NCBI GenBank assembly: GCA_041484195.1
Contig: JBGPHC010000003.1
Span: 186,001 to 250,000 of the forward strand
Length of the DNA stretch: 64,000 nucleotides
DNA from: PSRI01 sp041484195
GTDB lineage: Bacteria > Bacteroidota > Bacteroidia > Chitinophagales > Chitinophagaceae
Reading direction: 5' to 3'
Position 1 is the stretch's first letter; each line of letters starts with the position of its first letter. The position numbers and the translations under genes were made by a program. Positions 26,449-35,727 of the stretch are shown here, in pieces. The notes under the pieces were generated by a model that saw only the letters and a program-made list of their open reading frames with translations, ran no database searches and was not told the origin of the DNA.

Positions 26449-26871
26449 TTAGCCGCGCTGCATAAACATCCAGCGGTGGCCTTCCAGGTCTTCAGCGCGG
26501 TACCTGCGTCCCGGATATCCCTCTTCAGGTCCACTTAAGATATTGGCGCCGGCTTTTTTCGCTCTTTCAAAATGCTCGTCAACATTGTCAACATATACCA
26601 GCACACCGTCAATGACCCAGGGAACTTTTGACCAGTTTCGGGCAGCTTCGCAATGCTTTCTGTGGTGTTTGGGGGATTCATAAGCAGGAGAAGGAGTGCC
26701 GAGCATGATGATGCCTTCACCTGTTTCCATCTCGGCATGTGAAAGCTGGCCATCGGGTTCCACCAGCCGGGTCGTTTCTTTGAATCCAAAAGCATTCGCC
26801 AGCCAATCCAGGGCCGCAATCCCGTCCTCATATGCAATCAAGGGAATGACTCCCTGCATTTTCCCCGACAT
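26449..26871 (-). CDS. VOC-family (glyoxalase/bleomycin resistance-like) protein
   Basis: A 140-residue single VOC domain starting with GVIPLIAYEDGIAALDW, the PhnB-type pattern in which DG and the AFGF motif occur early (NAFGFKETTRL). The second half has VYVDNVDEHFERAKKAGA and RYRAEDLEGHRWMFMQ, the typical metal-site region with the Glu/His near the end. Members bind small molecules or metals; the substrate is unknown. Its start at 26871 is 83 bases downstream of the DJ-1 gene's stop on the same strand, so the two could be cotranscribed. Confidence 0.83.
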   Translation of the reverse strand: MSGKMQGVIPLIAYEDGIAALDWLANAFGFKETTRLVEPDGQLSHAEMETGEGIIMLGTPSPAYESPKHHRKHCEAARNWSKVPWVIDGVLVYVDNVDEHFERAKKAGANILSGPEEGYPGRRYRAEDLEGHRWMFMQRG

Positions 26872-26954
26872 GGCTTATGATTTATATTGATGAAAGCAAT
26901 TTCTTTAATCCGGAGCGGGCAAGATCCGGCCATTTGATATCCTTATAAACAATA

Positions 26955-27536
26955 TTACTCTATCCAAACTCCATTCCTAAAAAGCTGAAACCATTTTTCA
27001 ATCGCCGCCTCTTCATATAAATTCAATTCCCTGAAAATTTCACTTGCAAACTCAATGGGAGCGATTCCGCTGGCTGTTATGATATTCTTGTCCTTCACCG
27101 ACCGCTGATCCAGGTAATATATCGCACCCTTGTATCCCGGAACGATCGCTTTCAGATATTCTTTAGCGTTGCTGGTGTGTTCAATCTGGTTCAGGAGGCC
27201 CATTTCGGCCAGCAATATGGTGGCTCCGCAAATTGCCGCAATGGGGATATTCAATTGATGAACCTTTTCTACCAGGGGTACTACCTCTCTTAATTTCTCT
27301 TCTTCCCAGGCGTCTCCGCCGGGTAAGACCAGCATGGCAAGATTTTCGACGTCAACATCGGCAATTGCCATATCAGGAAGAATCTTCAAACCACCCATTG
27401 AATACACGGGCTGGCCATCCAAGGAGAATGTTTTGATCTCGTATAAAGGGCTCTTATTCAATTCGGGCATGACATAGGAAATTTCCCAATCCGAGAAGCC
27501 ATTGAATACGAAAAAATAGATGAGTCTCTTTTGCAT
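26955..27536 (-). CDS. DJ-1/PfpI-family protein
   Basis: A 193-residue member of the class I glutamine amidotransferase-like superfamily. The nucleophile elbow is AAICGAT (C103), with a Glu near residue 18 (SDWEIS) as in DJ-1-type proteins. Members act as chaperones, glyoxalases or proteases of small substrates. The C-terminal tail EAAIEKWFQLFRNG is characteristic of this subgroup. The nearest gene downstream on the strand is the VOC protein. No substrate can be assigned. Confidence 0.87.
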   Translation of the reverse strand: MQKRLIYFFVFNGFSDWEISYVMPELNKSPLYEIKTFSLDGQPVYSMGGLKILPDMAIADVDVENLAMLVLPGGDAWEEEKLREVVPLVEKVHQLNIPIAAICGATILLAEMGLLNQIEHTSNAKEYLKAIVPGYKGAIYYLDQRSVKDKNIITASGIAPIEFASEIFRELNLYEEAAIEKWFQLFRNGVWIE

Positions 27537-27700
27537 AGTTCCACAATTATTCTGCCTGCACTACCTGACCTTACCAGCTTATGAAAGTTAATACAAAACG
27601 GCAAATTAGATGCTGAATTTTATGCAGTCGGCAAGATTCATTTTCAGAAGCGGCGGACTTAATCCCTCAAGAATAAGTGAATCCTATGCGTTTAGAGTAG

Positions 27701-28810
27701 CTAAAAAGCCAGGGAAAGTCCTAAATTGGGCCTCTGCACAAATACATCATGCCTCATTTCTGCCCGAAAATACAGTTGTTTTAATATGCGAATTTCTACG
27801 CCAAATGCGGCGAGGAATGAAATCTGAAATTTATCAAGCTTGTTGACACTGGTTATCGTTTCGCCGAAAGTATTTTTGATACTGCGTGTGATAACGTCCT
27901 TGTATTTCCCTGCTGACAATCCGCCAATTATAATGGGCTGCACGACGCCTCTGGCGAAGTTATACTGGAAAAATAACGGAATGCTTTCATACTGCGCCTT
28001 TTCATTTTCCGTGATTTTTCCGCCAAAGTTAAAATCAGTATAGAATTTCCGCCAGTTGTATTCCATATACGAAATGCCGATATTCAAGGAAAATCTTTTG
28101 TTGTTTTGAGGAGATACAAGTCTAAAATAAATCTGCCCTGTAAATTGAGGCTTGCCTGCTCCCCACACCATTCCACCTGCAAAAATCCCAAGCCCAGCAT
28201 GCGGTTTCGATTTATGTAAACTAATTTCCGAAGTACCAGGAGCGAGACATTCATTCAAATTATTGACAAAATTGGCAAGAGCACTTTCAGAATAGCGCAG
28301 CCTGGAGATTTGTCCCCGCAGCTTTTCACAATCTCTCGCGACGAAATCCAGAACGCCCCTGAAATTTCCTGTAATGGCTTTTGCATAAAGTGCCTCGTAA
28401 TAGTCGTCGAAAAGGAAATAGCCCGAGTCCGCTTTGTTTCTTAGAAAATAAAAATTTTTGCTTTCACTGTGAATTACATAAAGGTCATAATATCCTTTCA
28501 AAATTAATTTTCCGAATTCATTCTTCACTCTATTACTATCCATCGCGTCTGTGAATTGAATGGCATCAAAGCGGATCCCGTTTTCAAATCCGAAGGAGTG
28601 AATATCCCCGGCTGTCAATTGCTGTTCAGATGCTCCATCACCAGCCTTAAAAAAGATATGATGGGTCATTTCAGGGTAAGGAATTGATTTTATGAGGCCA
28701 GGGATGGAGTCATTATTTTTATGGACGATATAGCCTTTTTGAAAACTCGTTTGCGAGGAGACTGATGCCATAATAAACATCAACATGGTGGTTAACGCAG
28801 CATTTTTCAT
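27701..28810 (-). CDS. Exported beta-barrel-like protein of unknown function
   Basis: I choose the internal ATG at 28810, which gives MKNAALTTMLMFIMASVSSQ, a good signal peptide; the longer frame starts at 28876. The mature N-terminal half (about 25-180) resembles the small globular domain found in many Bacteroidota outer-membrane proteins (KGYIVHKNNDSIPGLIKS). The second half has alternating aromatic strands (YFRLVSPQNNKRFSLNIGISYMEY type) and ends with LGLSLAF, whose terminal Phe is typical of outer-membrane barrels. I do not recognise a characterised homologue. It is a single gene. Confidence 0.7.
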   Translation of the reverse strand: MKNAALTTMLMFIMASVSSQTSFQKGYIVHKNNDSIPGLIKSIPYPEMTHHIFFKAGDGASEQQLTAGDIHSFGFENGIRFDAIQFTDAMDSNRVKNEFGKLILKGYYDLYVIHSESKNFYFLRNKADSGYFLFDDYYEALYAKAITGNFRGVLDFVARDCEKLRGQISRLRYSESALANFVNNLNECLAPGTSEISLHKSKPHAGLGIFAGGMVWGAGKPQFTGQIYFRLVSPQNNKRFSLNIGISYMEYNWRKFYTDFNFGGKITENEKAQYESIPLFFQYNFARGVVQPIIIGGLSAGKYKDVITRSIKNTFGETITSVNKLDKFQISFLAAFGVEIRILKQLYFRAEMRHDVFVQRPNLGLSLAF

Positions 28811-29010
28811 GATGGAAAGGTTTTGGGTTGAAGACAATAAGGTAATCAATATATGGAAAGTCCTTTTTTTTTGCAAGCAAAATGAATGGGATATCTGAAC
28901 TCATTTATTTAAAAGAATTCGGCAGGAATTTTTACTCCCAGGACAGCTTGTAATGCTTAATTCTTAATTTACCTTATGTAAGAGCTCTTTCTTTTTATCT
29001 TCAATCCTAT

Positions 29011-30147
29011 ATGAAATCTACATACGACGTAATTATAGTTGGCACCGGTGCAATGGGTAGCGCCACTGCGGCAGAACTATCCCGGAGAGGCCGGAAGGTT
29101 CTTTGCTTCGATCGCTTCGAACCTCCTCACAATCTTGGGTCTTCGCATGGCCAGACCCGTATTATTAGAGAGGCTTATTATGAAAATCCAAAATATGTCC
29201 CCATCATTCAGAAAGCTTATGAGAATTGGGAAAAATTGGAAAGAGATTCCGGTGAATCATTATACCTGAGAACCGGAGGTCTGATTATTGGTCCCGGGGA
29301 AAGTCAGTTACAGAAAGGAGCGGTTCTCAGTGCCGAAATGCATCACCTGCCTCATGAGATACTGGATAGCGGGCAGATTCGCAAGCGATTCCCAGCCTTT
29401 CATCCTGATTCCGATGATATCGGAATTTGGGAACCGAGAGCGGGAATACTGTTTCCTGAAAAATGCATAGAAGCCAACCTGCGGATCGCTTCGAAACATG
29501 GAGCGATGTTTCATTTCAATGAGACTGTTACGGATTGGGAGGCTTCCAATGGTAGTATCACCGTAAACAGTTCCCTTGGGAAATACCATGCGGATCGCCT
29601 CCTGCTCACCGCGGGAGCATGGCTGGGCCAGCTATTGGCAGGTCTCCAAATTTCGCTTAAGGTAGAACGTCAGGTGCTATACTGGTTTGGAGCCAAATCA
29701 AATACCCGGTTCTTTCAACCTGAAAATTTTCCCATCTTCATCTGGTCTTATGATCATGACCGGATCTTCTATGGGTTCCCCGACCTGGGCTCAGGTATCA
29801 AGTTCGCGAAGCATTATGACGGCGAGCCGGCCCATCCAGATACTATTGACAGGGTCGCTGGCAGGAAAGAAATCGAATCCATGAAGGCCCTGATCAGGCG
29901 ATGGATTCCCGACGCGGAAGGACAACTGCTGTCAACCTCGGTCTGCATGTACACCAATACGCCCAACCTCCACTTTTATATCTCCCCTCATCATCTTCAT
30001 GAACAAGTTTTGATCGCCAGCATTTGTTCAGGGCATGGATTCAAATTCGCGAGTGCTTTCGGTGAAATACTAAGCGATATTCTGGAGGGCAAAAAGCCGG
30101 ACTTCGATCTCAGTCTATTTGGATTTTCAGACTCATTGCTGGAATGA
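29011..30147 (+). CDS. N-methyl-L-tryptophan/sarcosine oxidase-type flavoenzyme
   Basis: A 378-residue DAO-family FAD oxidase. The dinucleotide-binding motif VGTGAMGSATA is near the start, followed by PHNLGSSHGQTRIIREAY, the hallmark of monomeric sarcosine and N-methyltryptophan oxidases. C312 in VCMYTNTPN is the equivalent of the covalent FAD cysteine (Cys308 of SolA), and the later CSGHGFKFA block is conserved. The enzyme oxidises N-methylated amino acids, giving an imine and hydrogen peroxide. Which N-methyl amino acid is used cannot be determined. The last 15 bases overlap a VOC gene on the opposite strand. Confidence 0.88.
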   Translation: MKSTYDVIIVGTGAMGSATAAELSRRGRKVLCFDRFEPPHNLGSSHGQTRIIREAYYENPKYVPIIQKAYENWEKLERDSGESLYLRTGGLIIGPGESQLQKGAVLSAEMHHLPHEILDSGQIRKRFPAFHPDSDDIGIWEPRAGILFPEKCIEANLRIASKHGAMFHFNETVTDWEASNGSITVNSSLGKYHADRLLLTAGAWLGQLLAGLQISLKVERQVLYWFGAKSNTRFFQPENFPIFIWSYDHDRIFYGFPDLGSGIKFAKHYDGEPAHPDTIDRVAGRKEIESMKALIRRWIPDAEGQLLSTSVCMYTNTPNLHFYISPHHLHEQVLIASICSGHGFKFASAFGEILSDILEGKKPDFDLSLFGFSDSLLE

Positions 30148-30801
30148 AAACAATTTGCCACCGACAAGGTATTTTACTTTAAGAGGTGACAGGCTTGCAG
30201 GGCAGTCCGTCGTCGGATACCAGGAGCGGGATTCAGGCACCACTATGAACAGGCCCTGGTCATCACCCAAAGCGCAAAAATGTTCTTGTGGCTCCTGTTT
30301 ATTGAACCATGACATGCCATGGTGGGCCAAAAGTTCTTCAACTCCTTCTCTGTAAGCAGATTTAGGGAAGACAACTCCCAACTCGCTGATATTTCGGATC
30401 TGCAATTCAGAAAATGGAGTCCTCCCCATATCATTCAGGTCGAATCTCGAAATGAATTCCACAATATTCCCCGCGGGATCTAAAAAATAGAGAGATTTGG
30501 CATGCCAGCCTGAAAAATCCGCTACATGACTTTCGTAATCAGGAAGCCAGATGAGCTCAACCCTTCCTTTTAGCCATTCCCGGGCCTCTTCGATCTTGTT
30601 GGAAGGTATGTTGAAAGCAAAGTGATATAATGGTTTGACATCACCCGCGCAGGTTTCAAAAATCAGTACTGAATTCCCGGCATTGATGATGAGTTTGTTC
30701 TTTTCGGAAGGTTCATCTATTTCAAAATTCAATATACCTCCGTAAAAATCATATAATTCCCTGATGACAGATGTCTTAAGTGTGAGTTCCCTGATTTGCA
30801 T
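30133..30801 (-). CDS. VOC-family two-domain protein
   Basis: A 222-residue protein with a VOC first half (MQIRELTLKTSVIRELYDFYGGILNF...FEIDEP) and LYHFAFNIPSNKIEEAREWL, then LYFLDPAGNIVEFIS, the element with the metal-binding Glu. The second half repeats a looser VOC-like module. It resembles ring-cleaving-dioxygenase or glyoxalase-like proteins, but the metal set is not fully confirmed. It converges on the oxidase gene with a 15-base overlap. Function unknown. Confidence 0.75.
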   Translation of the reverse strand: MQIRELTLKTSVIRELYDFYGGILNFEIDEPSEKNKLIINAGNSVLIFETCAGDVKPLYHFAFNIPSNKIEEAREWLKGRVELIWLPDYESHVADFSGWHAKSLYFLDPAGNIVEFISRFDLNDMGRTPFSELQIRNISELGVVFPKSAYREGVEELLAHHGMSWFNKQEPQEHFCALGDDQGLFIVVPESRSWYPTTDCPASLSPLKVKYLVGGKLFSFQQ

Positions 30802-30934
30802 GATGAAAATTATTGATCAGATTGCTTTGTTTGTCAAAAAAGCAATTCATAAAAACAAAGGATTGATTCCTCACATTGATTTTCTATTTGCCGCAGGATC
30901 GGAATGCCGAATACAATTTAGGATTATTCCCAGA

Positions 30935-31849
30935 TCAACAGTCGATGTCTCCAGGTTTTTCACCTTCCCGCTCCGTCTCTAAAGTCACATGATGAATATT
31001 CTTGTGTTCGAGTTCATGCCTCAAATGGTTCTTGATGGACTGCTCTTCGTCCGGACTCAGGTTCTTCCCGAGCACCATGTGCGCGGTTAGGGCGTTTTCG
31101 GTAGTCGAAATGGCCCAGATATGAATATGATAAAAATCCTTAACACCAGGCATCTGTAATGCCAGCTTCTTAATATCATCCACCTGTATTTCACGCGGGA
31201 CTGCATCCAGCGACAAGCGCAGACTCTCTTTCAGCAGAGACCAGGTACTCATGACAATGATCAGGGCAATGAGTATGCTCAGTCCGCTGTCGATCCAATA
31301 CCAGTGGGTATAGTAGATTATTATGCCTCCAACCACCAGACCTACCGATACCATCGCGTCGGAGAGGAGGTGCAGGTATGCGCTCCTGATATTCAGATCC
31401 CTGTCTTTATCCCTGAGAAAAAATAATGCGGTAGCTCCGTTGACGATTATCCCGATTGCCGCTACTAACGCGATTGTCGGTCCCGGTACTGGTTCAGGAT
31501 TCAGAAACCGGTGGATGGCCTCGTAGGCAATGGCGCCAATGGAAACCAGGAGCACTGCGGCATTGAAGAGGGCCACCAGTATGGATGTCTTCCTGTAACC
31601 GTAAGTGAACTGATCATTGGATTTCACTTTAAGAAGACGGAATGCGAGTAGTGATAAAGCCAGGGAACCCACGTCGGCCAGATTATGACCTGCATCCGAA
31701 AGCAACGAAAGAGAGTGAACGATAAGTCCGGTTATCACTTCAATCACAACAAAAGCCAGGTTGAGTATTATCCCAATCACGAAGGCCTTGTTCAGATGAG
31801 AGAGATCAGTCTTGTGATGATGATGTTGGTGTGAGTGGGCATGTTCCAT
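30935..31849 (-). CDS. Cation diffusion facilitator (CzcD-like) zinc exporter
   Basis: A 304-residue CDF transporter with six membrane helices. A His-rich N-terminal tail (HAHSHQHHHHK) is followed by TM2 with SDAGHNLAD and TM5 with HLLSDAMVS, the two zinc-binding HxxxD-type motifs of the CzcD group. The cytoplasmic C-terminal domain (about 215-304) has HIHIWAISTTENALTAH, the metal-binding cluster. It exports Zn2+ or related ions in exchange for protons. No metal-responsive regulator is nearby, so control is unclear. Confidence 0.93.
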   Translation of the reverse strand: MEHAHSHQHHHHKTDLSHLNKAFVIGIILNLAFVVIEVITGLIVHSLSLLSDAGHNLADVGSLALSLLAFRLLKVKSNDQFTYGYRKTSILVALFNAAVLLVSIGAIAYEAIHRFLNPEPVPGPTIALVAAIGIIVNGATALFFLRDKDRDLNIRSAYLHLLSDAMVSVGLVVGGIIIYYTHWYWIDSGLSILIALIIVMSTWSLLKESLRLSLDAVPREIQVDDIKKLALQMPGVKDFYHIHIWAISTTENALTAHMVLGKNLSPDEEQSIKNHLRHELEHKNIHHVTLETEREGEKPGDIDC

Positions 31850-32046
31850 CCTTCCTGCCTGCGCTTATTGGTTTCGCCAAGTTAATTAATTTCCGGGCTT
31901 CAGCAATAATTAAGGAATGGACTGCAAGTGATTTAAGGGAAAGCGATCATTCGGACTGGCAAAAATTATCGAGCCTTAAATTATATTTTAAGCTGCCCGG
32001 CAATCCCGAAACAGCGCACCGAATTATAATCACCTGTAATCTGGTG

Positions 32047-32736
32047 TTACCCGTTATTGTACACTTTATATACCGGTTCTCTAAGTGGTAATCCCTTTTC
32101 GCTACAAATAAATTCCAGGACCTCTGCTATCTGTTCTGCCTTCACCCAATTGCCGGGATCCGCTTCGGGCATGCTTTTCCGGTTGAGTTCGGTGTCGATT
32201 GTACTGGGCACTACCACCGAAGCCACTACATTTTTCTCCTTTGCCTGGGCATTCAGAATATCCGCCAGGTTGAATAGAAGTGATTTTGACAGCGCATACG
32301 CGATAGTGCCTTTCCCCTGTGAGGGCTTGATTGCAGGGCGGGCGCCAATGAATACGAGTCGTCCATATCCTTTTTGGATCATGTGCCGAAACAGAGGCCT
32401 GGCTAGAAAATAGGCCGTCTCAAAATTCAATGAATACATTTTCTTCAAATCTGCCCCGGTGGTAGTTTCAATTCCTCCCATGGCAAATCCGCCCACCAGC
32501 ATCAGCCCACCTTCAATGGTTCCGTGTCTGCTGATAATATCATTTACAAATTTTTCACTGGCATCTTCATTAGAAAGGTCCAATGCATGCAATTCAAATT
32601 CGCCCTTGGTACGCGTGATTTCCAAATTGGACCCCGATTTATCCACCGCGACTACCCGATATCCTTCTGCGAGGAATTTCCTCACGGTAGCAGTGCCCAG
32701 GTGGCCATCGGCGCCGGTAATAATTATTGTTTTCAC
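32047..32736 (-). CDS. SDR-family oxidoreductase
   Basis: A 229-residue short-chain dehydrogenase. The NAD(P)-binding motif is TGADGHLG near the start, followed by the DL and MLVGGFAMGG segments. The catalytic region has GRLVFIGARPAIKP with a later YALSK (Tyr and Lys of YxxxK) in its usual place. The motif GADGHLG departs from the classical TGxxxGIG but is common in atypical SDRs. No substrate can be deduced. The next gene downstream on the strand is the CDF transporter. Confidence 0.8.
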   Translation of the reverse strand: MKTIIITGADGHLGTATVRKFLAEGYRVVAVDKSGSNLEITRTKGEFELHALDLSNEDASEKFVNDIISRHGTIEGGLMLVGGFAMGGIETTTGADLKKMYSLNFETAYFLARPLFRHMIQKGYGRLVFIGARPAIKPSQGKGTIAYALSKSLLFNLADILNAQAKEKNVVASVVVPSTIDTELNRKSMPEADPGNWVKAEQIAEVLEFICSEKGLPLREPVYKVYNNG

Positions 32737-32804
32737 TTTAATTATTTAGAATACTAAGTTAGTGCAAAATGCCCTGAGTGTATTCCCCGGTGCTTTTGCA
32801 TTCA

Positions 32805-33278
32805 TCAGGCAAACTGCCGGGAGTTGATAAATTTTTCCAGGTTTCTCCTGGCGTTCCGGCGTATGCTGTTCTTAAAGAAACCCGTCCATCCCAGCAGCAG
32901 ACCCGGCAGACCCATTGCCTGCCTGCTCCATTTCCAAATATCAAATTGGTCGGTGTGTTCGGTGATTTTCCCATCCTGGATCCTCATATGGGCCTTGATG
33001 GAATTTACCACCCTTCTGCCTGTCCTGGAAAAACGATAAGCAGCCCTCCATTGGCAGGTGGCATATTCCTCGTCCAGCAACTGAATATTGGAGAATGTGA
33101 GCGAAAAATCCTTCGCGTTCTTACATAGCATTTCCCACATGGCACCAACTTCTTTTCCCTCGAGAATTCCAAATACAGGATCATTAAAGACAGGATCCTC
33201 ACTATAACATTCCAGCATAGTTCTGTAATCCAGTTTTTGAAATGCAGTGTAAAATTTGTTTATGATGGCTTCATTCAT
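32805..33278 (-). CDS. NTF2-like (SnoaL-type) protein
   Basis: The ATG at 33278 gives MNEAIINKFYTAFQKLDYRTM, the classic alpha-helical start of the NTF2-like fold, so I prefer it over the upstream start at 33317. The following CYSEDPVFNDPVFGILEGKEV and WRAAYRFSRTGRRVVNS segments match SnoaL-like polyketide-cyclase relatives. At 157 residues it is of normal size. Members bind or isomerise small molecules; the substrate is unknown. It lies between the SDR and the proBA operon on the same strand. Confidence 0.75.
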   Translation of the reverse strand: MNEAIINKFYTAFQKLDYRTMLECYSEDPVFNDPVFGILEGKEVGAMWEMLCKNAKDFSLTFSNIQLLDEEYATCQWRAAYRFSRTGRRVVNSIKAHMRIQDGKITEHTDQFDIWKWSRQAMGLPGLLLGWTGFFKNSIRRNARRNLEKFINSRQFA

Positions 33279-33345
33279 GCTAATCCTATGTAGATAATAC
33301 TTATAAAATAGTTCCATTTCCGATTGGGCTACTACGGGTTTCCGG

Positions 33346-34590
33346 CTATTTCCTGATCTGCCCCTCTCCTCTCAAAATCCATTTTTCAGTAACCAGTTTC
33401 TCCAGTGCGAAGGGACCACGTGCGTGCAGTTTCTGGGTTGAAATGCCTATTTCGGCTCCCAGCCCGAATTCTGCCCCGTCGGTGAAGCGGGTGGAGGCAT
33501 TCATGTACACTGTGGCCGCATCCACCTCATTCAAAAACCGCTCGCAGGCCTCCCTGTTTTCAGAAACGATTGCTTCCGAATGTTTGGTAGAGTATTCCCG
33601 GATATGGCTAAGCGCTTCATCAATATTGCTTACGAGTTTGACCGCACACTTGAGACTGAGAAATTCCCTCCCAAAATCAGCCGGCTTTGCCTTTTTGAGA
33701 TAAGGATAGCCCTTCAGTATAGAATAAGCGCTTTTTTCCGCGAACATTTCAACTTCATAAGGACCGAACAGTTCTTGCAGCCTTTGCAGGAATTCGGGGG
33801 CAATCTTTCGGTCCACCAGCACCGTATCCATCGCATTGCAGACCGAAGGCCTGGAGACTTTGGCATTCACTACAATGTTCAATGCCTTTTCCATGGATGC
33901 TTGCTCTTGCACATAAACATGACAAACCCCCGCGCCCGTTTCGATTACCGGAACCAGGCTGTTTTTTCTTACATAACGGATGAGGCTATCCGAACCACGG
34001 GGAATGATCACATCCACATATTTGGTGGCATTAATTAGTTCCTTTACCGTTTCCCTGCCGGAAGGCAGGAGTGTAATGCAGTCCGGGGGAAGCCCATGCT
34101 CCTGCAACACTTTTCTGATGATGGAGAGTGCAGCCCTGTTAGTATTTTCCGCGTCGATGCTTCCCTTAAGCAGGCAGGCATTCATGCTTCTCAAACACAA
34201 AGCCGCTATGTCAAATGTAACATTGGGCCTGGATTCATAAATGGCGGCAACAACGCCCAGTGGGACCGAACGTTTCTCCAATTCAATTCCATTATTTAGC
34301 ACACGTTTCGCCAGAATTTTTCCTGATGGGTTAGGGAGTCGGCTTACCTGGCGGATGCTTTCGGCGATGGACGCGATCCTTTCTTCATTCAGAATTAACC
34401 GGTCATTCCTGGGATCATCCTTTTCCTTTTTCGCGAGGTCTTTTTTGTTGGCTCTTAAAATATCATTGGAACCTGATTCCAGTGCGTCTGCAAGTCTTTC
34501 TAAAGTCAGAACGATCTGCCGGTCAGGGACCTTTCTCAAAGCCTCCGATGCCTTGTAAGTCTTTATAATTAATGAGCGGACCGTTTTCAT
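33346..34590 (-). CDS. proA: Glutamate-5-semialdehyde dehydrogenase
   Basis: ProA reduces gamma-glutamyl phosphate to glutamate-5-semialdehyde with NADPH, the second step of proline synthesis. The 414-residue protein shows the family pattern: KRSVPLGVVAAIYESRPNVT, the Cys of SRPSVCNAMDTVL that forms the thiohemiacetal, and the ARGPFALEKLVTEKW end. All core blocks are intact. It starts 10 bases after the end of proB on the same strand, so the two form a proBA operon. No attenuator is visible. Confidence 0.97.
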   Translation of the reverse strand: MKTVRSLIIKTYKASEALRKVPDRQIVLTLERLADALESGSNDILRANKKDLAKKEKDDPRNDRLILNEERIASIAESIRQVSRLPNPSGKILAKRVLNNGIELEKRSVPLGVVAAIYESRPNVTFDIAALCLRSMNACLLKGSIDAENTNRAALSIIRKVLQEHGLPPDCITLLPSGRETVKELINATKYVDVIIPRGSDSLIRYVRKNSLVPVIETGAGVCHVYVQEQASMEKALNIVVNAKVSRPSVCNAMDTVLVDRKIAPEFLQRLQELFGPYEVEMFAEKSAYSILKGYPYLKKAKPADFGREFLSLKCAVKLVSNIDEALSHIREYSTKHSEAIVSENREACERFLNEVDAATVYMNASTRFTDGAEFGLGAEIGISTQKLHARGPFALEKLVTEKWILRGEGQIRK

Positions 34591-34600
34591 TCCGATTTGT

Positions 34601-35635
34601 TTAAAAAATTACAATATCATCCGCATGCGCCGCAATCTTATTTTTCTGACGCAGTTGCGCCCTGATTTCCGAAGCGTTTAGTTTTGATTTGGCCACACCC
34701 AATATTTTTCCTTCTTCATCAATGATCTGAATGACTTCCCCGCTGGTAAAATTCCCCATTACTTCATTAATTCCAATTGTCAATAAGCTTTTCCTGGCAA
34801 GTAATGCCTTGGCAGCGCCTTTATCAACGTGCAGGCTACCGATTGTGATAGATCCGCTGGCCAACCATTTTTGCCTGGATTTGAGATCCGAAGCCTGGGG
34901 AATGAAGACGGTTCCTTTTGCTCCTGAAATCGCTCCAGAAATCGGATCCTTACCTTCCAGTCCACAAATGACTACCTTAATTCCTAAAGATGTAGCCAGT
35001 TTGGCGAATGTAAGCTTGGAGACCATCCCTCCCAAACCTGAATGAGATTTTCCGGCTTTCACAAAACTCATGATGGTATCATCAATCTTGTTCACAGTTG
35101 AGATCACTTTATTTGAATGGTCCAGCAATCCGCCCACAGAAGTGCATATTACCCAGGTGGCCGCATCAAAACCGATAGCGATCAGGGCGGCAAGCTCATC
35201 GTTATCGGAAAACTTCAATTCAACATTACTCACAAGGTCATTCTCGTTTACCACGGGAAGGATATCATTCCTCCAGAATTCACCAAAGGTTTCCTTGAGT
35301 TGCAGGAACTGCTGCCGGTTGGAGAAATGCTGTCTTTCACACAATGCCTGAGCTACTGTGAGGCCATATTTTACAAAATATTTCCTGTAAAGTTGTATCA
35401 GGATCGGATTGCCGACGGCAGCAGCGGCCTTTCGTTCAATCAGTGCTCCCTTGTAGGACTTGAAAAAAGCCTTTCCGCTGGCTACCGCCCCGCTGGATAC
35501 CAGCACGATATTATGGCTCCTGTTGAGAGTTGCTATATCCGCCGCTACCTTCTTTACAATGCCGCTGTTAATATTTCCATGCTGGTCTGTAATGACGGCC
35601 GTTCCCAATTTTACTACCAATACCGGCTTAAGCAT
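34601..35635 (-). CDS. proB: Glutamate 5-kinase
   Basis: ProB phosphorylates glutamate at its gamma-carboxylate, the first and feedback-controlled step of proline synthesis. The amino-acid kinase domain opens with LVVKLGTAVIT and has VSSGAVASGKA and NENDLVSNVEL, which bind ATP and glutamate. From about residue 260 a PUA domain (VDKGAAKALLARKSLL...) follows. At 344 residues it is slightly shorter than E. coli ProB (367). Start and end are normal. It is the first gene of the proBA pair; a candidate -7 element lies 30 bases upstream of the start. Confidence 0.95.
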   Translation of the reverse strand: MLKPVLVVKLGTAVITDQHGNINSGIVKKVAADIATLNRSHNIVLVSSGAVASGKAFFKSYKGALIERKAAAAVGNPILIQLYRKYFVKYGLTVAQALCERQHFSNRQQFLQLKETFGEFWRNDILPVVNENDLVSNVELKFSDNDELAALIAIGFDAATWVICTSVGGLLDHSNKVISTVNKIDDTIMSFVKAGKSHSGLGGMVSKLTFAKLATSLGIKVVICGLEGKDPISGAISGAKGTVFIPQASDLKSRQKWLASGSITIGSLHVDKGAAKALLARKSLLTIGINEVMGNFTSGEVIQIIDEEGKILGVAKSKLNASEIRAQLRQKNKIAAHADDIVIF

Positions 35636-35664
35636 CAGCCAAATTTGTTTATGGATTGTACCTG

Positions 35665-35672
35665 CAAAATTA
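35665..35672 (-). promoter_or_regulatory. Candidate -7 element of the proBA operon
   Basis: On the minus strand this reads TAATTTTG, a perfect match to the Bacteroidota -7 pattern TAnnTTTG, about 30 bases before the proB start. No good TTTG -33 element is found at the usual distance, so confidence is low. Confidence 0.3.
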
Positions 35673-35727
35673 CCGATCCTGGTTCAAAGATCACGGTTTG
35701 CAGGATGTAAACAACAGTCAGCAGTTG

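Noticed and set aside
26352..26534. 60-codon minus-strand frame after the VOC protein
   Set aside because: It overlaps the end of the VOC gene out of frame and shows no family pattern.
31831..32091. 86-codon frame between the CDF transporter and the SDR
   Set aside because: It overlaps both flanking genes out of frame and has no recognisable features.
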